Shown: positions 42,755-52,539 of the stretch, one piece after another
How positions within the stretch are numbered: the stretch's first letter is position 1
Layout: every line of letters begins with the position of its first letter
NCBI GenBank assembly: GCA_937926205.1
Contig: CALEYL010000042.1
Span: 1-64,000, forward strand
Reading direction: 5' to 3'
Length of the DNA stretch: 64,000 nucleotides
From: an uncultured Saprospiraceae bacterium
Lineage (GTDB): Bacteria; Bacteroidota; Bacteroidia; Chitinophagales; Saprospiraceae
Translations under genes and position numbers: made by a program
The notes under the pieces: model-generated
What the model was told of the DNA's origin: nothing
The model's database searches: none
Seen by the model: the letters and a program-made list of their open reading frames with translations, nothing else

Positions 42755-43402
42755 ATGAACATAGCCAGTTTTATTGACCACACGATACTGCGACCAGATT
42801 GCACCCTTCAGGATGTAAAGAAAATTTGCGCCGAGGCCCAGCAATATGGCTTCGCTGCTGTTTGTATTCCGCCTTTTTTTGTTCCTGATGCTGCTCAGTT
42901 GCTATCAGGCAGCCCGGTTAAGTTGTCTACTGTTGCCGGTTTTCCTATGGGATATTCGACTACGGCCGCAAAGGTTGAAGAAGTTAAGCGTGCCATAGAC
43001 GACGGGGTCGACGAAATAGACGTTGTTATCAATCTGTGTGCGTTAAAAAACAACAACTGGAAATACGTCCGCGATGACATCGACCGGGTAACCACCGCAG
43101 CCCGTCTGAAAGGCAAGTTGGTAAAAGTCATTTTCGAAACGGGTCTTTTAACGGAGGCAGAAATCGCAAAGCTTTGTGAAATTTGTCTCGAAGTCGGTCC
43201 TGATTTTATCAAAACCTCCACAGGCATCAATGGCGAAGGCGCGACAGTTCAAATGGTACGCTACCTGAGTTCCCTGCTTCAGGATCGTATGAAAATTAAG
43301 GCTTCCGGAGGCATTCGCACCCGCGAAGATGCAGAACGCCTGATTGAAGCCGGCGCAAAAAGAATTGGCACCTCAGCCAGTGTCCTGATTGTGACCGAAT
43401 AA
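42755..43402 (+). CDS. deoC: Deoxyribose-phosphate aldolase
   Basis: A 215-residue class I aldolase of normal length. The Schiff-base lysine lies in DFIKTSTGI, with the supporting lysines in VKVIFETG and KASGGIRT. It cleaves deoxyribose 5-phosphate to acetaldehyde and glyceraldehyde 3-phosphate in nucleoside catabolism. No other deo genes are adjacent. Confidence 0.96.
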   Translation: MNIASFIDHTILRPDCTLQDVKKICAEAQQYGFAAVCIPPFFVPDAAQLLSGSPVKLSTVAGFPMGYSTTAAKVEEVKRAIDDGVDEIDVVINLCALKNNNWKYVRDDIDRVTTAARLKGKLVKVIFETGLLTEAEIAKLCEICLEVGPDFIKTSTGINGEGATVQMVRYLSSLLQDRMKIKASGGIRTREDAERLIEAGAKRIGTSASVLIVTE

Positions 43403-43551
43403 ATGCCTTCCTTTTACCCAGATTGACCGGCCCTCACAGGGCTGGACCAGTGCACTAAGTGTCTGTTATTTCAGGCACTGCAACCTCATTTGTCGCCCTG
43501 ATTTCACTCCTGCATTTTTTTTTCACAACCTGCAACCAAGTATGTTGGTGA

Positions 43552-43585
43552 TTTGTTTCAAAAAATGATAGTAATACTATCTTTG
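43552..43585 (+). promoter_or_regulatory. Promoter of the ECF sigma gene with overlapping dyad
   Basis: TTTG at 43552-43555, a 22-base spacer and TATCTTTG (TAnnTTTG) at 43578-43585. The dyad GATAGT-AAT-ACTATC at 43567-43581 overlaps the -7 element and could be an operator. Confidence 0.45.
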
Positions 43586-43636
43586 TGAATTATTTTACTA
43601 TAATTTTGATTTCAAAATCACTTCAACCTAAAAAAC

Positions 43637-44164
43637 ATGGAATTTGCAGCTCAATTCAACCAGTCGAGCAAAGCTTTATACGCTTTTGCCTATAAACTCA
43701 CCCAAAACGAAGAAGAAGCCAAAGACTTACTGCAGGAAACAGCCTACAAAGCATTTAAAAACCAGAACAGCTTCCAACCCAAAACCAATCTTGGAGCATG
43801 GCTCATGGCTATCATGCGCAATACCTTCATCAACAACTACCGCCAAAAGAGCCGTCGGCAAACTTTAAGCGGGCAGGTGCAGGAGCAGTTCCCCGTCCCA
43901 AAATACTTTGAAACGGCAGCCAATGAAGGCGAACTGACCGTTTCGATGGAAGAACTCCAAAAGATAATAGACGGGTTGGTCGAATGGGCACGAATCCCAT
44001 TCCTCATGCATTACCAGGGATACCGCTATGAGGAAATAGCCAAACAGCTTGACTTGCCCCTTGGCACAGTAAAAAGCCGCATCCATTTTTCCCGGCGTTT
44101 TCTTCAAAAAGAAATCAAAAAAGCATTTGGAGCCGGTTCCGTAAACGAACTTATGGAGCGGTGA
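43637..44164 (+). CDS. ECF-family RNA polymerase sigma factor
   Basis: A 175-residue protein. Region 2 spans about 8-75 (LYAFAYKLTQNEEEAKDLLQET; AWLMAIMRNTFINNYR) and region 4 about 110-165 (LMHYQGYRYEEIAKQLDLPLGTVKSRIHFSRRFL). It would direct polymerase to a stress or surface regulon. No anti-sigma gene is adjacent; the only RskA-like protein in the window is 7.5 kb away. The promoter upstream is of housekeeping type. Confidence 0.92.
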   Translation: MEFAAQFNQSSKALYAFAYKLTQNEEEAKDLLQETAYKAFKNQNSFQPKTNLGAWLMAIMRNTFINNYRQKSRRQTLSGQVQEQFPVPKYFETAANEGELTVSMEELQKIIDGLVEWARIPFLMHYQGYRYEEIAKQLDLPLGTVKSRIHFSRRFLQKEIKKAFGAGSVNELMER

Positions 44165-44361
44165 CCGTGGAGATCTAAAAGCATGGATGTTTAAGGGGCG
44201 ACAACCGGGATTTTATAAGACGCTGACGTTGCGGATTGTAAAATTTCATTTCATTCGCATTTTTAATTTTATCCTTCGCTTTGACCGCTCCCAAAAAATA
44301 TTCAACTTAGTGGCATGACCTTATTTTAGGCAAAAAACCTACCTTATAAATCGCTTGTCTC

Positions 44362-47300
44362 ATGTTGAAAAAATTATGCTCAATTCCGATTTTAATCTGG
44401 ATTGTCTGTGGCACTGCTAATGCCCAGATACTCACAGCCGATCCCGCTTTTCCAACCGTCAATGACCAGGTTACCATCGTTTTCGATGCGACCCAGGGTA
44501 CCGGCGGTCTGGCGAACTGCAATTGCGATGTTTACCTGCACACCGGGGTCATTACCTCTGCCAGTACCTCCAATTCAGACTGGAAATATGTCACCACAAC
44601 CTGGGGGCAAGCCAATGCTGCCTGGAAACTGACGCCGGTTCCCGGACAGCCAAATAAGTACAGCTATGTCATCGGGCCTTCCATCCGTTCCTACTATGGG
44701 GTTCCGGTTAATGAAACTGTGTTGAAAATGGCTTTTGTCTTTCGGAACGCCACCGGGTCGCTGGAAGGCAAAGCGACAGGCGGCGCTGATATTTTCTACG
44801 ACGTCTATCCGGAAAACATTGACCTGACAACCAGTCTGACCTCCCCAAGTCAGTCAAACCTGAACGTGGCTCTGGGTCAAAGCATACCGGTAGAAGGCGT
44901 GGCTTCATCCACTTCCACACTTTCCATTTACCAGGATGGCATCCTGCTGATCAGCCAGCCTAACGCAACCACGCTTAGCTATAACATCAACGCAACAAGT
45001 AGTGGCGAGCATCTGGTAGAGTTTATTGCAAACAATGGCCAGAATGCCGATACCAGCAGTTTCACTTACACGGCTACTTATCGCCTTGATCTGATCAACC
45101 CTGCGCAACCTGTTGTTTTGACAACGCTCGGCGCCAACATTAGTGTGAATGCAAACGCCTACATCAATTCCGGTTTCAATATGTATGTAGACGGCATACT
45201 CAGCTCCCAAAGCTCGAACAGTACGACCTTTAGCGCCAACATCAATGTTTCTTCGGGCGGCACACATGAAGTCATGATTGCGGCAGCTTATCAGGCGGAG
45301 CGCGATACTGCCCGCTTTGTATACGTAGTTCCGGGCAACGTAACGGTCTTGAATCCGCCCGCAGGATCTAAAGATGGCATCACTTATACCCCCGGAGGCG
45401 ACGGGGTACATTTGCAATTATACGCGCCCAACAAACAGGTTATTTTTGTGATCGGCAGTTTCAACAACTGGCAACCTTCTCTGGAATACCAGATGAATCG
45501 CAGTGTTGACGGCAATACCTGGTGGCTTGCCGTGGACGGGCTGACACCCGGGGAAAAATACAGTTTTCAATATTTAGTCGACGGCGCCCTGCGCGTGGCC
45601 GACCCTTACAGTACGGTGGTGCTGAATGCCAACGATGATCCATTTATCCCCGAAGTGACTTACCCTAACCTGCCAGCATATCCGACCGGAAAAACTTCCG
45701 GCATCGTTACGTTATTGCAACCCGGAGCACCGGAATTTAACTGGCAAATCAATAATTTCACCCCGCCAGCAAAAGAAAAACTGGTGGTTTATGAGCTGTT
45801 GATGCGCGATTTCCTGGACCGCCACGATTATCAAACCTTGCTGGATACATTGGATTACCTGGATCGCCTGGGCATTAATGCCATTGAGCTGATGCCGGTA
45901 AACGAATTTGAAGGCAATATCAGCTGGGGATACAACCCCTCTTATCACATGGCTCTGGACAAATACTACGGCACCATTGATGACCTGAAGCGCCTTGTAG
46001 ACGCCTGTCACCAACGGGGCATAGCCGTTATTCTGGACGTTGTGTACAACCACGCTTTCAGCCAGAGTCCGCTGGCGCAACTGTACTGGGATGCGCCAAA
46101 TTTCCGGCCTGCGCCTGATAACCCATGGCTGAACGTAACCGCACGGCACCCGTTTAATGTCGGTTATGATTTCAACCACGAAAGCGCCGCAACCCGCAAA
46201 TTTATAGACCAGGTGATGACCTACTGGCTGGAAGAATTCCGGATAGACGGCTTCCGTTTTGACCTTTCCAAAGGCTTCACGCAAACCAACAGCGGCAGTA
46301 ATGTGGATCTCTGGGGGCAATACGATGCTTCCCGCATTGCCATCCTCAAGCACTATGCCGATGTGATGTGGGGGGTCAATGAAAATGCTTATGTAATTCT
46401 GGAGCATTTTGCAGCCAACAGTGAAGAAATTGAGTTGCATACATATGGAAACGGTATCCTGTTTTGGGGCGGCGCCGGCATTCACAACCAATACCTGGAA
46501 GCAGCCCTGGGCTATGGATCAGATTTGACCGGCGCTTCATACAAAAGCCGCAACTGGACCCAACCAAACCTCATCGCTTACATGGAAAGCCACGACGAGG
46601 AACGGATGATGTACAAAAACCTGCAATTTGGCAACAGTGCGGGTGGATACAATGTCAAAAACTTCCTGACGGCACTCAAGCGGGTGGAGTTGGCCAGCGC
46701 GTTGTTCTACACCATTCCCGGCCCTAAAATGTTGTGGCAATTTGGCGAACTCGGCTATGAATTCTCCATCAATTACTGCCCTGACGGCACCATTGGAAAT
46801 TGCCGGGTGGATCCCAAACCCATACGCTGGGATTATGCAGACAGCCCTAACCGCACCCGCATTTACGATGTAAAACGCGCGCTCATTGGGTTGAAGACGG
46901 GCTACGACGCTTTCAGCACGACGAATTTCCAGACCTTCCTGCAAGGCCCGACCAAACGCCTGCACCTCCTGCATCCGGATATGGACGTAGCGGTGCTCGG
47001 TAACTTTAACGTGGTTCCCGATAATGTGCAATCGCCTTTTCCGCACACCGGCTGGTGGTATGAATATTTTAGCGGCGACAGCTTGTTGGTGAACGACACG
47101 GGAGCAGCGCTGCCCCTGGTCGCCGGGGAATACCGCCTGTACACCACGGTACGACTGACCCCGCCTCCGGGTGGGTACATCACCTCGAATACAGAACTGG
47201 ATCGTCTCGATTTTAACCTGACACTGGCGCCGAACCCCGCTTCAGAAGCGGTGCAGCTTGGATATATTTTGCCTGAAAATGCGGTCGTACAGATCGAAGT

Positions 47301-47460
47301 TTTGGATATGCAGGGTCGCCGGGTGCTGTCGATGCCTGCACAAAGGCAAGGCCCCGGAGCGCATCAGTTGACTATTGAGACTCCGTTTGCCCCGGGTATT
47401 TATCTGGTGAAATGTTCTGTAAACGGTCAGATTATCACAAGCCGACTGGTTGTTAACTAA
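44362..47460 (+). CDS. Secreted GH13 alpha-amylase-family protein with T9SS sorting domain
   Basis: A 1,032-residue protein. A signal peptide ends at TANAQ (residue 21). N-terminal beta modules (about 25-330) include two similar units; a CBM48/E-set-like domain follows (about 345-440; VIFVIGSFNNWQP). The GH13 barrel (about 465-880) shows the four classical regions: DVVYNH, GFRFDLSKG (nucleophile Asp), VILEHF (acid/base Glu) and MESHDEER. A T9SS type A sorting domain ends the protein (LNLTLAPNP-type, ending SRLVVN). It should degrade or remodel alpha-glucans at the cell surface. No susC/susD pair is nearby. Confidence 0.9.
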   Translation: MLKKLCSIPILIWIVCGTANAQILTADPAFPTVNDQVTIVFDATQGTGGLANCNCDVYLHTGVITSASTSNSDWKYVTTTWGQANAAWKLTPVPGQPNKYSYVIGPSIRSYYGVPVNETVLKMAFVFRNATGSLEGKATGGADIFYDVYPENIDLTTSLTSPSQSNLNVALGQSIPVEGVASSTSTLSIYQDGILLISQPNATTLSYNINATSSGEHLVEFIANNGQNADTSSFTYTATYRLDLINPAQPVVLTTLGANISVNANAYINSGFNMYVDGILSSQSSNSTTFSANINVSSGGTHEVMIAAAYQAERDTARFVYVVPGNVTVLNPPAGSKDGITYTPGGDGVHLQLYAPNKQVIFVIGSFNNWQPSLEYQMNRSVDGNTWWLAVDGLTPGEKYSFQYLVDGALRVADPYSTVVLNANDDPFIPEVTYPNLPAYPTGKTSGIVTLLQPGAPEFNWQINNFTPPAKEKLVVYELLMRDFLDRHDYQTLLDTLDYLDRLGINAIELMPVNEFEGNISWGYNPSYHMALDKYYGTIDDLKRLVDACHQRGIAVILDVVYNHAFSQSPLAQLYWDAPNFRPAPDNPWLNVTARHPFNVGYDFNHESAATRKFIDQVMTYWLEEFRIDGFRFDLSKGFTQTNSGSNVDLWGQYDASRIAILKHYADVMWGVNENAYVILEHFAANSEEIELHTYGNGILFWGGAGIHNQYLEAALGYGSDLTGASYKSRNWTQPNLIAYMESHDEERMMYKNLQFGNSAGGYNVKNFLTALKRVELASALFYTIPGPKMLWQFGELGYEFSINYCPDGTIGNCRVDPKPIRWDYADSPNRTRIYDVKRALIGLKTGYDAFSTTNFQTFLQGPTKRLHLLHPDMDVAVLGNFNVVPDNVQSPFPHTGWWYEYFSGDSLLVNDTGAALPLVAGEYRLYTTVRLTPPPGGYITSNTELDRLDFNLTLAPNPASEAVQLGYILPENAVVQIEVLDMQGRRVLSMPAQRQGPGAHQLTIETPFAPGIYLVKCSVNGQIITSRLVVN

Positions 47461-47579
47461 TTACCAGTTCCTTTGTCAATGGACAATTGTTTGAAAGCAT
47501 CTTGCATCAGGCCCTGAGTTGCCTTATATTTGTATGCTGACAAGACAACCCATTGCCAAATACAAAAAAATATCACCTG

Positions 47580-47625
47580 CGCACCTGCATCCGGAGTACT
47601 GTCCGGTGCAGGTGCGTTTTTTTTT
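47580..47625 (+). terminator. Rho-independent terminator
   Basis: A GC-rich hairpin: CGCACCTGCA (47580-47589) with TGCAGGTGCG (47607-47616), extended inward by CCGG/CCGG across one bulged T, followed by nine Ts (47617-47625). It lies between the amylase gene and the first DUF3857 gene, 120 bp after the amylase stop. Confidence 0.85.
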
Positions 47626-47661
47626 GTTAACAGGCTTTTGTAAAAAACAAATCTGAACTTT

Positions 47662-49698
47662 ATGACTCCTCAAAATCAAGTAACTACTATGGTGGCAGCC
47701 AGCCTTTGGCTTTTCACCATCGGGCCCGCAATGTCTCAGCAACTTTCCATGAAATGGGGGGATATCCCTCCGGAAGACCTGGCTATGAAAGTCTACCTTC
47801 CAGATACAAGTGCGGAGGCATTGGTTCTGGGCAATTACGGCAACCTCGAAATTGACTTTTCCCGTGGCGACCTGCGCTATAATTTCGAGCAACATCGTCG
47901 GGTGAAAATCCTGAAACGCGCTGGTTTTCACAAAGGAGACATCACGATCACTTTCCTGAAAAAAGGGGAGAAGGTTTCCAACTTACAAGTCCAGGTTTTT
48001 ACACCTGATGGGAAAAAATACAGTTTAAAAAACGCGGATATTTTTGAAGAAGCAGTGAACGAATCGGTGTCGCGGCTCCGATTTTCTGCACCCAATCTGA
48101 CGGAAGGCGCTGTTATGGAATACCGCTACACCTTAGATTCTGAATACGCATTTCAATTACCGGAATGGTATTTTCAGGAAGACATCCCAACCCGTTGGAG
48201 CGAATATCGCTTAGCCATACCGGATTGGCTGCGCTATGTGATTCTGAGCCAGGGCCTCGATGCAAATACTCTGGTCACCACCGAGGGTCGGCAAATGATG
48301 TTGGTTCCCGGATATGAACACCAAAAAACCGGAATTAGCGGATCCACAAGCGTAGAAAAGGGTTACGATCGGGTTGAAGCCAACATCAAATATTACCGCT
48401 ATCAAATGAAAGAGGTGCCCGCATTACGTGAAGAGCTTTTTACCACTACAATGGACGATTACTACGGCCGGGTACGGTTCCAGCTTGCAGCAACGGCCTT
48501 CCCCAATGGCGCGATAACTCCCGTGCTGGGGTCCTGGGAAAAAGCCTCCAAAGAATTATTGGAACACGAGCGTTTTGGTCTTCAGTTTTTGAAATCCAGG
48601 CATTTTAAAAGGGCCAATGAAGCCTTACAGGCGCAACTGGCTGCAGCAGGCAATAATGATGAAAAAGTAGAGGTCATCTATCATTTTCTAAATCATACCA
48701 TGCAATGGGACGGGCGCTATAGCTTCATGGCAGGCACTGATCTGGAAGACTGCTTCGAACAGAAAAAAGGCAATAGCGCAGAGCTGAACCTTTTGTTTCT
48801 GGCGCTGCTGAAGGCTAATGATATCCGGTGCCATCCTTTGCTGCTCAGCACCCGAAACCATGGCCGTGTCGTTGATTTGTATCCGATTTTGGATCAATTT
48901 AACCACGTGGCTGTTTTGGTTGAGCACGGCGGACAAATGGTTGTCGCAGATATCGGATCTCCGTATCAAACCCTTGGCTATCCACGCATGGAGTCACTGA
49001 ATGGAAGGGCCTGGCTGGTCGATGAGACAAATCCGCAGTGGATTGACTTACCCCCACTTTCGGGAGGAACAGTTAAGTTGGCAACGCTGAAACTGGATGA
49101 AAACGGCCAGGCAACAGGGACCATACAATATAAGATATCGGGGTACGATGCCTTTTCCTGGCGGGAAAAATTAGCTACACAAAAAGACAAAGCAGTTATA
49201 ATGAAAGCATTGCTTAGCGAGCAATACCCCGATGTTATAGTAGATGAGGTAAAGACTGAGATCCCCGAGGATCTTTCCAGATCGATTACCATTGCTTTCC
49301 AATGTACACTCCCGGAAATGGCCGCAGCCAATGGCGATTTGCTTTACCTGTCGCCCGTACTGGATCCCCTTTTTAGCGAAAACCCATTTAAGCTTGAGGA
49401 TCGCAAATTTCCGGTTGACATTCCTTATATTTTTTCAGACAAATTCGTCTCACAATTGGAGTTGCCCGAAGGTTATGTGTTGGAAGATAAACCGGAGCCC
49501 ACAAAATTAGCCCTCCCTGACAATGGCGGAACCTTTCACTATAGCCTCTCACAAATCGGCAATAAACTCAACCTGGTCACCGAAGTCAAAATTTTACAAC
49601 TGCGGTTCGAACCGGAAGCATACGGTGGATTGCGGCATTTTTTCAACCTGTTCATAGAAAAACAAGAGAGCCCGATTGTTCTAAAACGCAAAAATTAA
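47662..49698 (+). CDS. DUF3857/transglutaminase-like protein, catalytic Cys apparently replaced
   Basis: A 678-residue protein with an N-terminal signal (AMSQQ). The N-terminal half is a DUF3857-type beta domain (LEIDFSRGDLRYNFEQHRRVKIL region), the middle a transglutaminase-like core (about 340-460). At the position of the catalytic Cys the sequence reads KKGNSAELNLLFLALL, with Ser in place of the Cys seen in the downstream paralogue (YGDCKALTNFMKALL). His in FNHVAVLVEHGG and Asp in VADIGSP are retained. It is therefore probably non-catalytic or uses a different chemistry. The paralogue follows after 5 bp. Confidence 0.87.
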   Translation: MTPQNQVTTMVAASLWLFTIGPAMSQQLSMKWGDIPPEDLAMKVYLPDTSAEALVLGNYGNLEIDFSRGDLRYNFEQHRRVKILKRAGFHKGDITITFLKKGEKVSNLQVQVFTPDGKKYSLKNADIFEEAVNESVSRLRFSAPNLTEGAVMEYRYTLDSEYAFQLPEWYFQEDIPTRWSEYRLAIPDWLRYVILSQGLDANTLVTTEGRQMMLVPGYEHQKTGISGSTSVEKGYDRVEANIKYYRYQMKEVPALREELFTTTMDDYYGRVRFQLAATAFPNGAITPVLGSWEKASKELLEHERFGLQFLKSRHFKRANEALQAQLAAAGNNDEKVEVIYHFLNHTMQWDGRYSFMAGTDLEDCFEQKKGNSAELNLLFLALLKANDIRCHPLLLSTRNHGRVVDLYPILDQFNHVAVLVEHGGQMVVADIGSPYQTLGYPRMESLNGRAWLVDETNPQWIDLPPLSGGTVKLATLKLDENGQATGTIQYKISGYDAFSWREKLATQKDKAVIMKALLSEQYPDVIVDEVKTEIPEDLSRSITIAFQCTLPEMAAANGDLLYLSPVLDPLFSENPFKLEDRKFPVDIPYIFSDKFVSQLELPEGYVLEDKPEPTKLALPDNGGTFHYSLSQIGNKLNLVTEVKILQLRFEPEAYGGLRHFFNLFIEKQESPIVLKRKN

Positions 49699-49703
49699 CC
49701 CTA

Positions 49704-51620
49704 ATGAAGCTTCCTCTCAATTACATCCCTTTGATTTTTCTGGGATTTATGCAGCATCTTCCTGCTCAAAATGCGGCTTACAACATTTTCGGCATTCCCG
49801 ACTCTCTGTTGCAGAATGCCAATGAAGTCGTGCGAAAAGACGACCAGATTTTTACAGTAGAATCGCTTCGTTCCGGAAAGCTGGTCCGCCAGAAAGTGGT
49901 CACCATCCTGAATAGTAAGAGTGATGCCAACCTGCTGTTGCTTCCATACGATAAAGAAACCAAAGTAAAAAAAATGGAAGCCAGATTGTACAATGCTTAT
50001 GGCCAATTGATACGCGAAGCCCAAAAATCAGAAATCATTGATCAAAGCGCCATCAACGATTTTTCCATATATGAAGACACCCGGATCAAAGGGTTGGAGA
50101 TTGTGCACAGCGAATATCCTTATACCGTTGCTTTTGAGTACGAAATGGAACTGAAAGGGATTCAGTATTGCAATTACCCCAATTGGTATATTCAGGATTT
50201 TGCCACTTCTGTTCAGGAAGCCAGCTTTAAAGTCAGTCTGCCTTCAGGCATGCATTTTTTCCATCATACGCTTAACATCCACCTTGCTCCTGATATTCAA
50301 AAAGTTGAAAACAGGGAAGTTTTCAGCTGGTCGGTACGCAACCTGCCTGCCATCCCTTTCGAACCCAGTGCACCGCCGCCATCCGCCCTGTTGCCAGCTG
50401 TTTTTACTGCGCCGGATCAATTTCAGTGGAATAGTTTTCAGGGAAGTATGGCAAGCTGGAAAACATATGGGGATTTTATGTATACCCTGTTCAAAGGACG
50501 CGATGTATTGCCGGAATCTGTGGCCAAAGAAGTGCGGCGTATAGCAGGCGAGGCGGGCACGGGGCGGGCACGCATTGATGCCCTTTACCATTATCTGCAA
50601 ACCAACATGCGTTATGTCAGCGTGCAACTTGGAATTGGCGGCTGGCAGCCCTTTGATGCCCAATATGTGAGTGAAAAAAAGTATGGCGATTGCAAAGCGC
50701 TGACAAATTTCATGAAGGCACTCCTGAAAGAAGCCGATATTGAGGCGTATCCAGCGCTGATTTACAGCGGCCAGCTTGAATACGAAGTCCAGGAAGATTT
50801 TACTTCCCCGGCCTTTAACCATGTGGTGCTCTATATTCCTGCTGAAAACTATTGGCTGGAATGTACCAGCAACCATTTTCCTCCGAACTATCTAGGCCAA
50901 AGCAACTCGGATAGAAACGCGATGCTCATTACACCGGAAGGGGGGAAATTGATTCGAACACCAGCGCTTTCCTTTGAATCCAATTTGGAATCCCACAAAA
51001 TTTCCGTGCAATTAAATCAGGATGGCGGCGCCCGTGTAGAAGTACGTGCCCTGTATACGGGTGCTGATCACGAAGAATGGCGTTATCTCCTTCATGAACT
51101 TTCTCACGAAGAAGCCGCCAAACACCTCATTGAAAGCAGCTCCCTGCCTTCATTTTCTTTGGAAAAATTTGAAATAGATGCACCTGCTGACCTTCCGGAG
51201 AGTAAGGTATTTTATGTCGCAAAAGTTGGCCGGTTTGTTACCAAAGCGGGAAAGCGTCTATTTGTGCCTTTAAATGCGGTTACACCTTCCAGAGGGGTGC
51301 CTGCCGGGCAGGAACTTCGCAGACATCCGTTGCTCATCAGACGCGGATATACCGAACGCGATGAAATTACCCTCCAAATACCGGAAGGATATGAGGTAGA
51401 AAGCCTTCCTGATACTTTGTTTGAGCAAAAAACTGATTTTGGAACTTACCGCTTTGAGCTGGTACGCGACGCCCGCCAATCCAGCATTTTATGCAAACGA
51501 GAGCTGATCGTCCACGCCGGAACCTGGCCTGCCGACCGCTATCTGGAATACCGCGATTTTTTTAAGCAGATAACAAAAATGGATGGAGCGAAGGTTATTT
51601 TGGTTGAAAAAAAGACCTGA
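49704..51620 (+). CDS. DUF3857/transglutaminase-like protein
   Basis: A 638-residue protein with an N-terminal signal (LPAQNAAY). It has the same layout as the upstream paralogue, but with a complete Cys-His-Asp set: GDCKALTNF (Cys), NHVVLYIPAENYWLE (His) and a following Asp/Glu-rich strand. Members are secreted or surface-attached, with protease- or crosslinking-like folds; substrates are unknown. Probably co-transcribed with the upstream gene, from which it differs enough to suggest specialised roles. Confidence 0.87.
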   Translation: MKLPLNYIPLIFLGFMQHLPAQNAAYNIFGIPDSLLQNANEVVRKDDQIFTVESLRSGKLVRQKVVTILNSKSDANLLLLPYDKETKVKKMEARLYNAYGQLIREAQKSEIIDQSAINDFSIYEDTRIKGLEIVHSEYPYTVAFEYEMELKGIQYCNYPNWYIQDFATSVQEASFKVSLPSGMHFFHHTLNIHLAPDIQKVENREVFSWSVRNLPAIPFEPSAPPPSALLPAVFTAPDQFQWNSFQGSMASWKTYGDFMYTLFKGRDVLPESVAKEVRRIAGEAGTGRARIDALYHYLQTNMRYVSVQLGIGGWQPFDAQYVSEKKYGDCKALTNFMKALLKEADIEAYPALIYSGQLEYEVQEDFTSPAFNHVVLYIPAENYWLECTSNHFPPNYLGQSNSDRNAMLITPEGGKLIRTPALSFESNLESHKISVQLNQDGGARVEVRALYTGADHEEWRYLLHELSHEEAAKHLIESSSLPSFSLEKFEIDAPADLPESKVFYVAKVGRFVTKAGKRLFVPLNAVTPSRGVPAGQELRRHPLLIRRGYTERDEITLQIPEGYEVESLPDTLFEQKTDFGTYRFELVRDARQSSILCKRELIVHAGTWPADRYLEYRDFFKQITKMDGAKVILVEKKT

Positions 51621-51629
51621 TGCCCTAAG

Positions 51630-52355
51630 CTAATTTGCTGCCAGAAAATCCCCGTTCAGGCACAAGCGCGAAACCGTCGGATGTTCACTTCCGCCAATCG
51701 GTTCGAGGGTGATGTTGAGACTCTGAGCCTCCGGAATGTAGCGCAATGCCTGCAAGTGGGTAGCTTTTGGCTCAATGAGCCCCATATTAATCATAACGCC
51801 TTCTACATCGGCCCAAATCTGGTATTGTTGTCCGATGGGCGCCTGAGGCAGGCGAAGGGGATTGAAATAAGCACTTTTTGCCGTATGGTTCCAATAGACC
51901 AGCGCTTTTGCTTTTGGCAGTTGGTCTGTCCCGTTCAGGTAAACCGGGCGGGTGTCTTCGTGTTCCAGAAAAGCGAGCATGTCTGCTGTTTCGAGGCAGG
52001 TTTTATAGGCCGTTTGGCATCCTGCCAATGCCTGCTCGTTTGCAAGTATCCTGTTGTTTGCCTTGTTCCAACCGTTTGCGAAAAATGCGCACGCAATAAG
52101 CAATGAGGCTGCAATTCCGATTGCCCACGCCGGAATTCTGGCAGGCGATTTGACCGGTATTTTTACAGCCGCCGAAAAATCCGGCAGCTGCTGGGCAGCA
52201 TACGCGTCAACCTCCTTTTTCAGGGATTCCGCTTTACTCCTAATGTCAGGAAAGTTCTTGATATAGCGCTCTACAATGGCAGTATCTTCCGCATTAGTTA
52301 GTCCGAGCACGTACTGTTCCAGCAATCCTGATGTTAAAAAACGCTCTTTATCCAT
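51630..52355 (-). CDS. Anti-sigma factor, RskA/anti-sigma-K type
   Basis: A 241-residue protein. The N-terminal part (about 1-75) resembles anti-sigma domains (LLEQYVLGLTNAEDTAIVERY). A transmembrane helix spans about 90-108 (AIGIAASLLIACAFFA), and the C-terminal extracytoplasmic domain (about 145-241) is RskA-like (QYQIWADVEGV; NITLEPIGGSEHPT). It should sequester a sigma factor at the membrane until a signal triggers proteolysis. Its partner sigma is normally the adjacent gene; none is adjacent here. Confidence 0.82.
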   Translation of the reverse strand: MDKERFLTSGLLEQYVLGLTNAEDTAIVERYIKNFPDIRSKAESLKKEVDAYAAQQLPDFSAAVKIPVKSPARIPAWAIGIAASLLIACAFFANGWNKANNRILANEQALAGCQTAYKTCLETADMLAFLEHEDTRPVYLNGTDQLPKAKALVYWNHTAKSAYFNPLRLPQAPIGQQYQIWADVEGVMINMGLIEPKATHLQALRYIPEAQSLNITLEPIGGSEHPTVSRLCLNGDFLAAN

Positions 52356-52539
52356 TTCCTGAACAGGGTCAATTAATAAATGCTCCCGACAAGGGGTTCA
52401 TAAAAAAAGTTAAATTATTGGGAAATCGGAAATTCTAACAAAAATGGCCGATCAATGTTCATGAGAGCCTGGTTGCAGAAAAAAATTCCGGTCAATTCTT
52501 CATCTAGCTTTCGTATCTTAGAGGCAAAAGTTCATTTGT

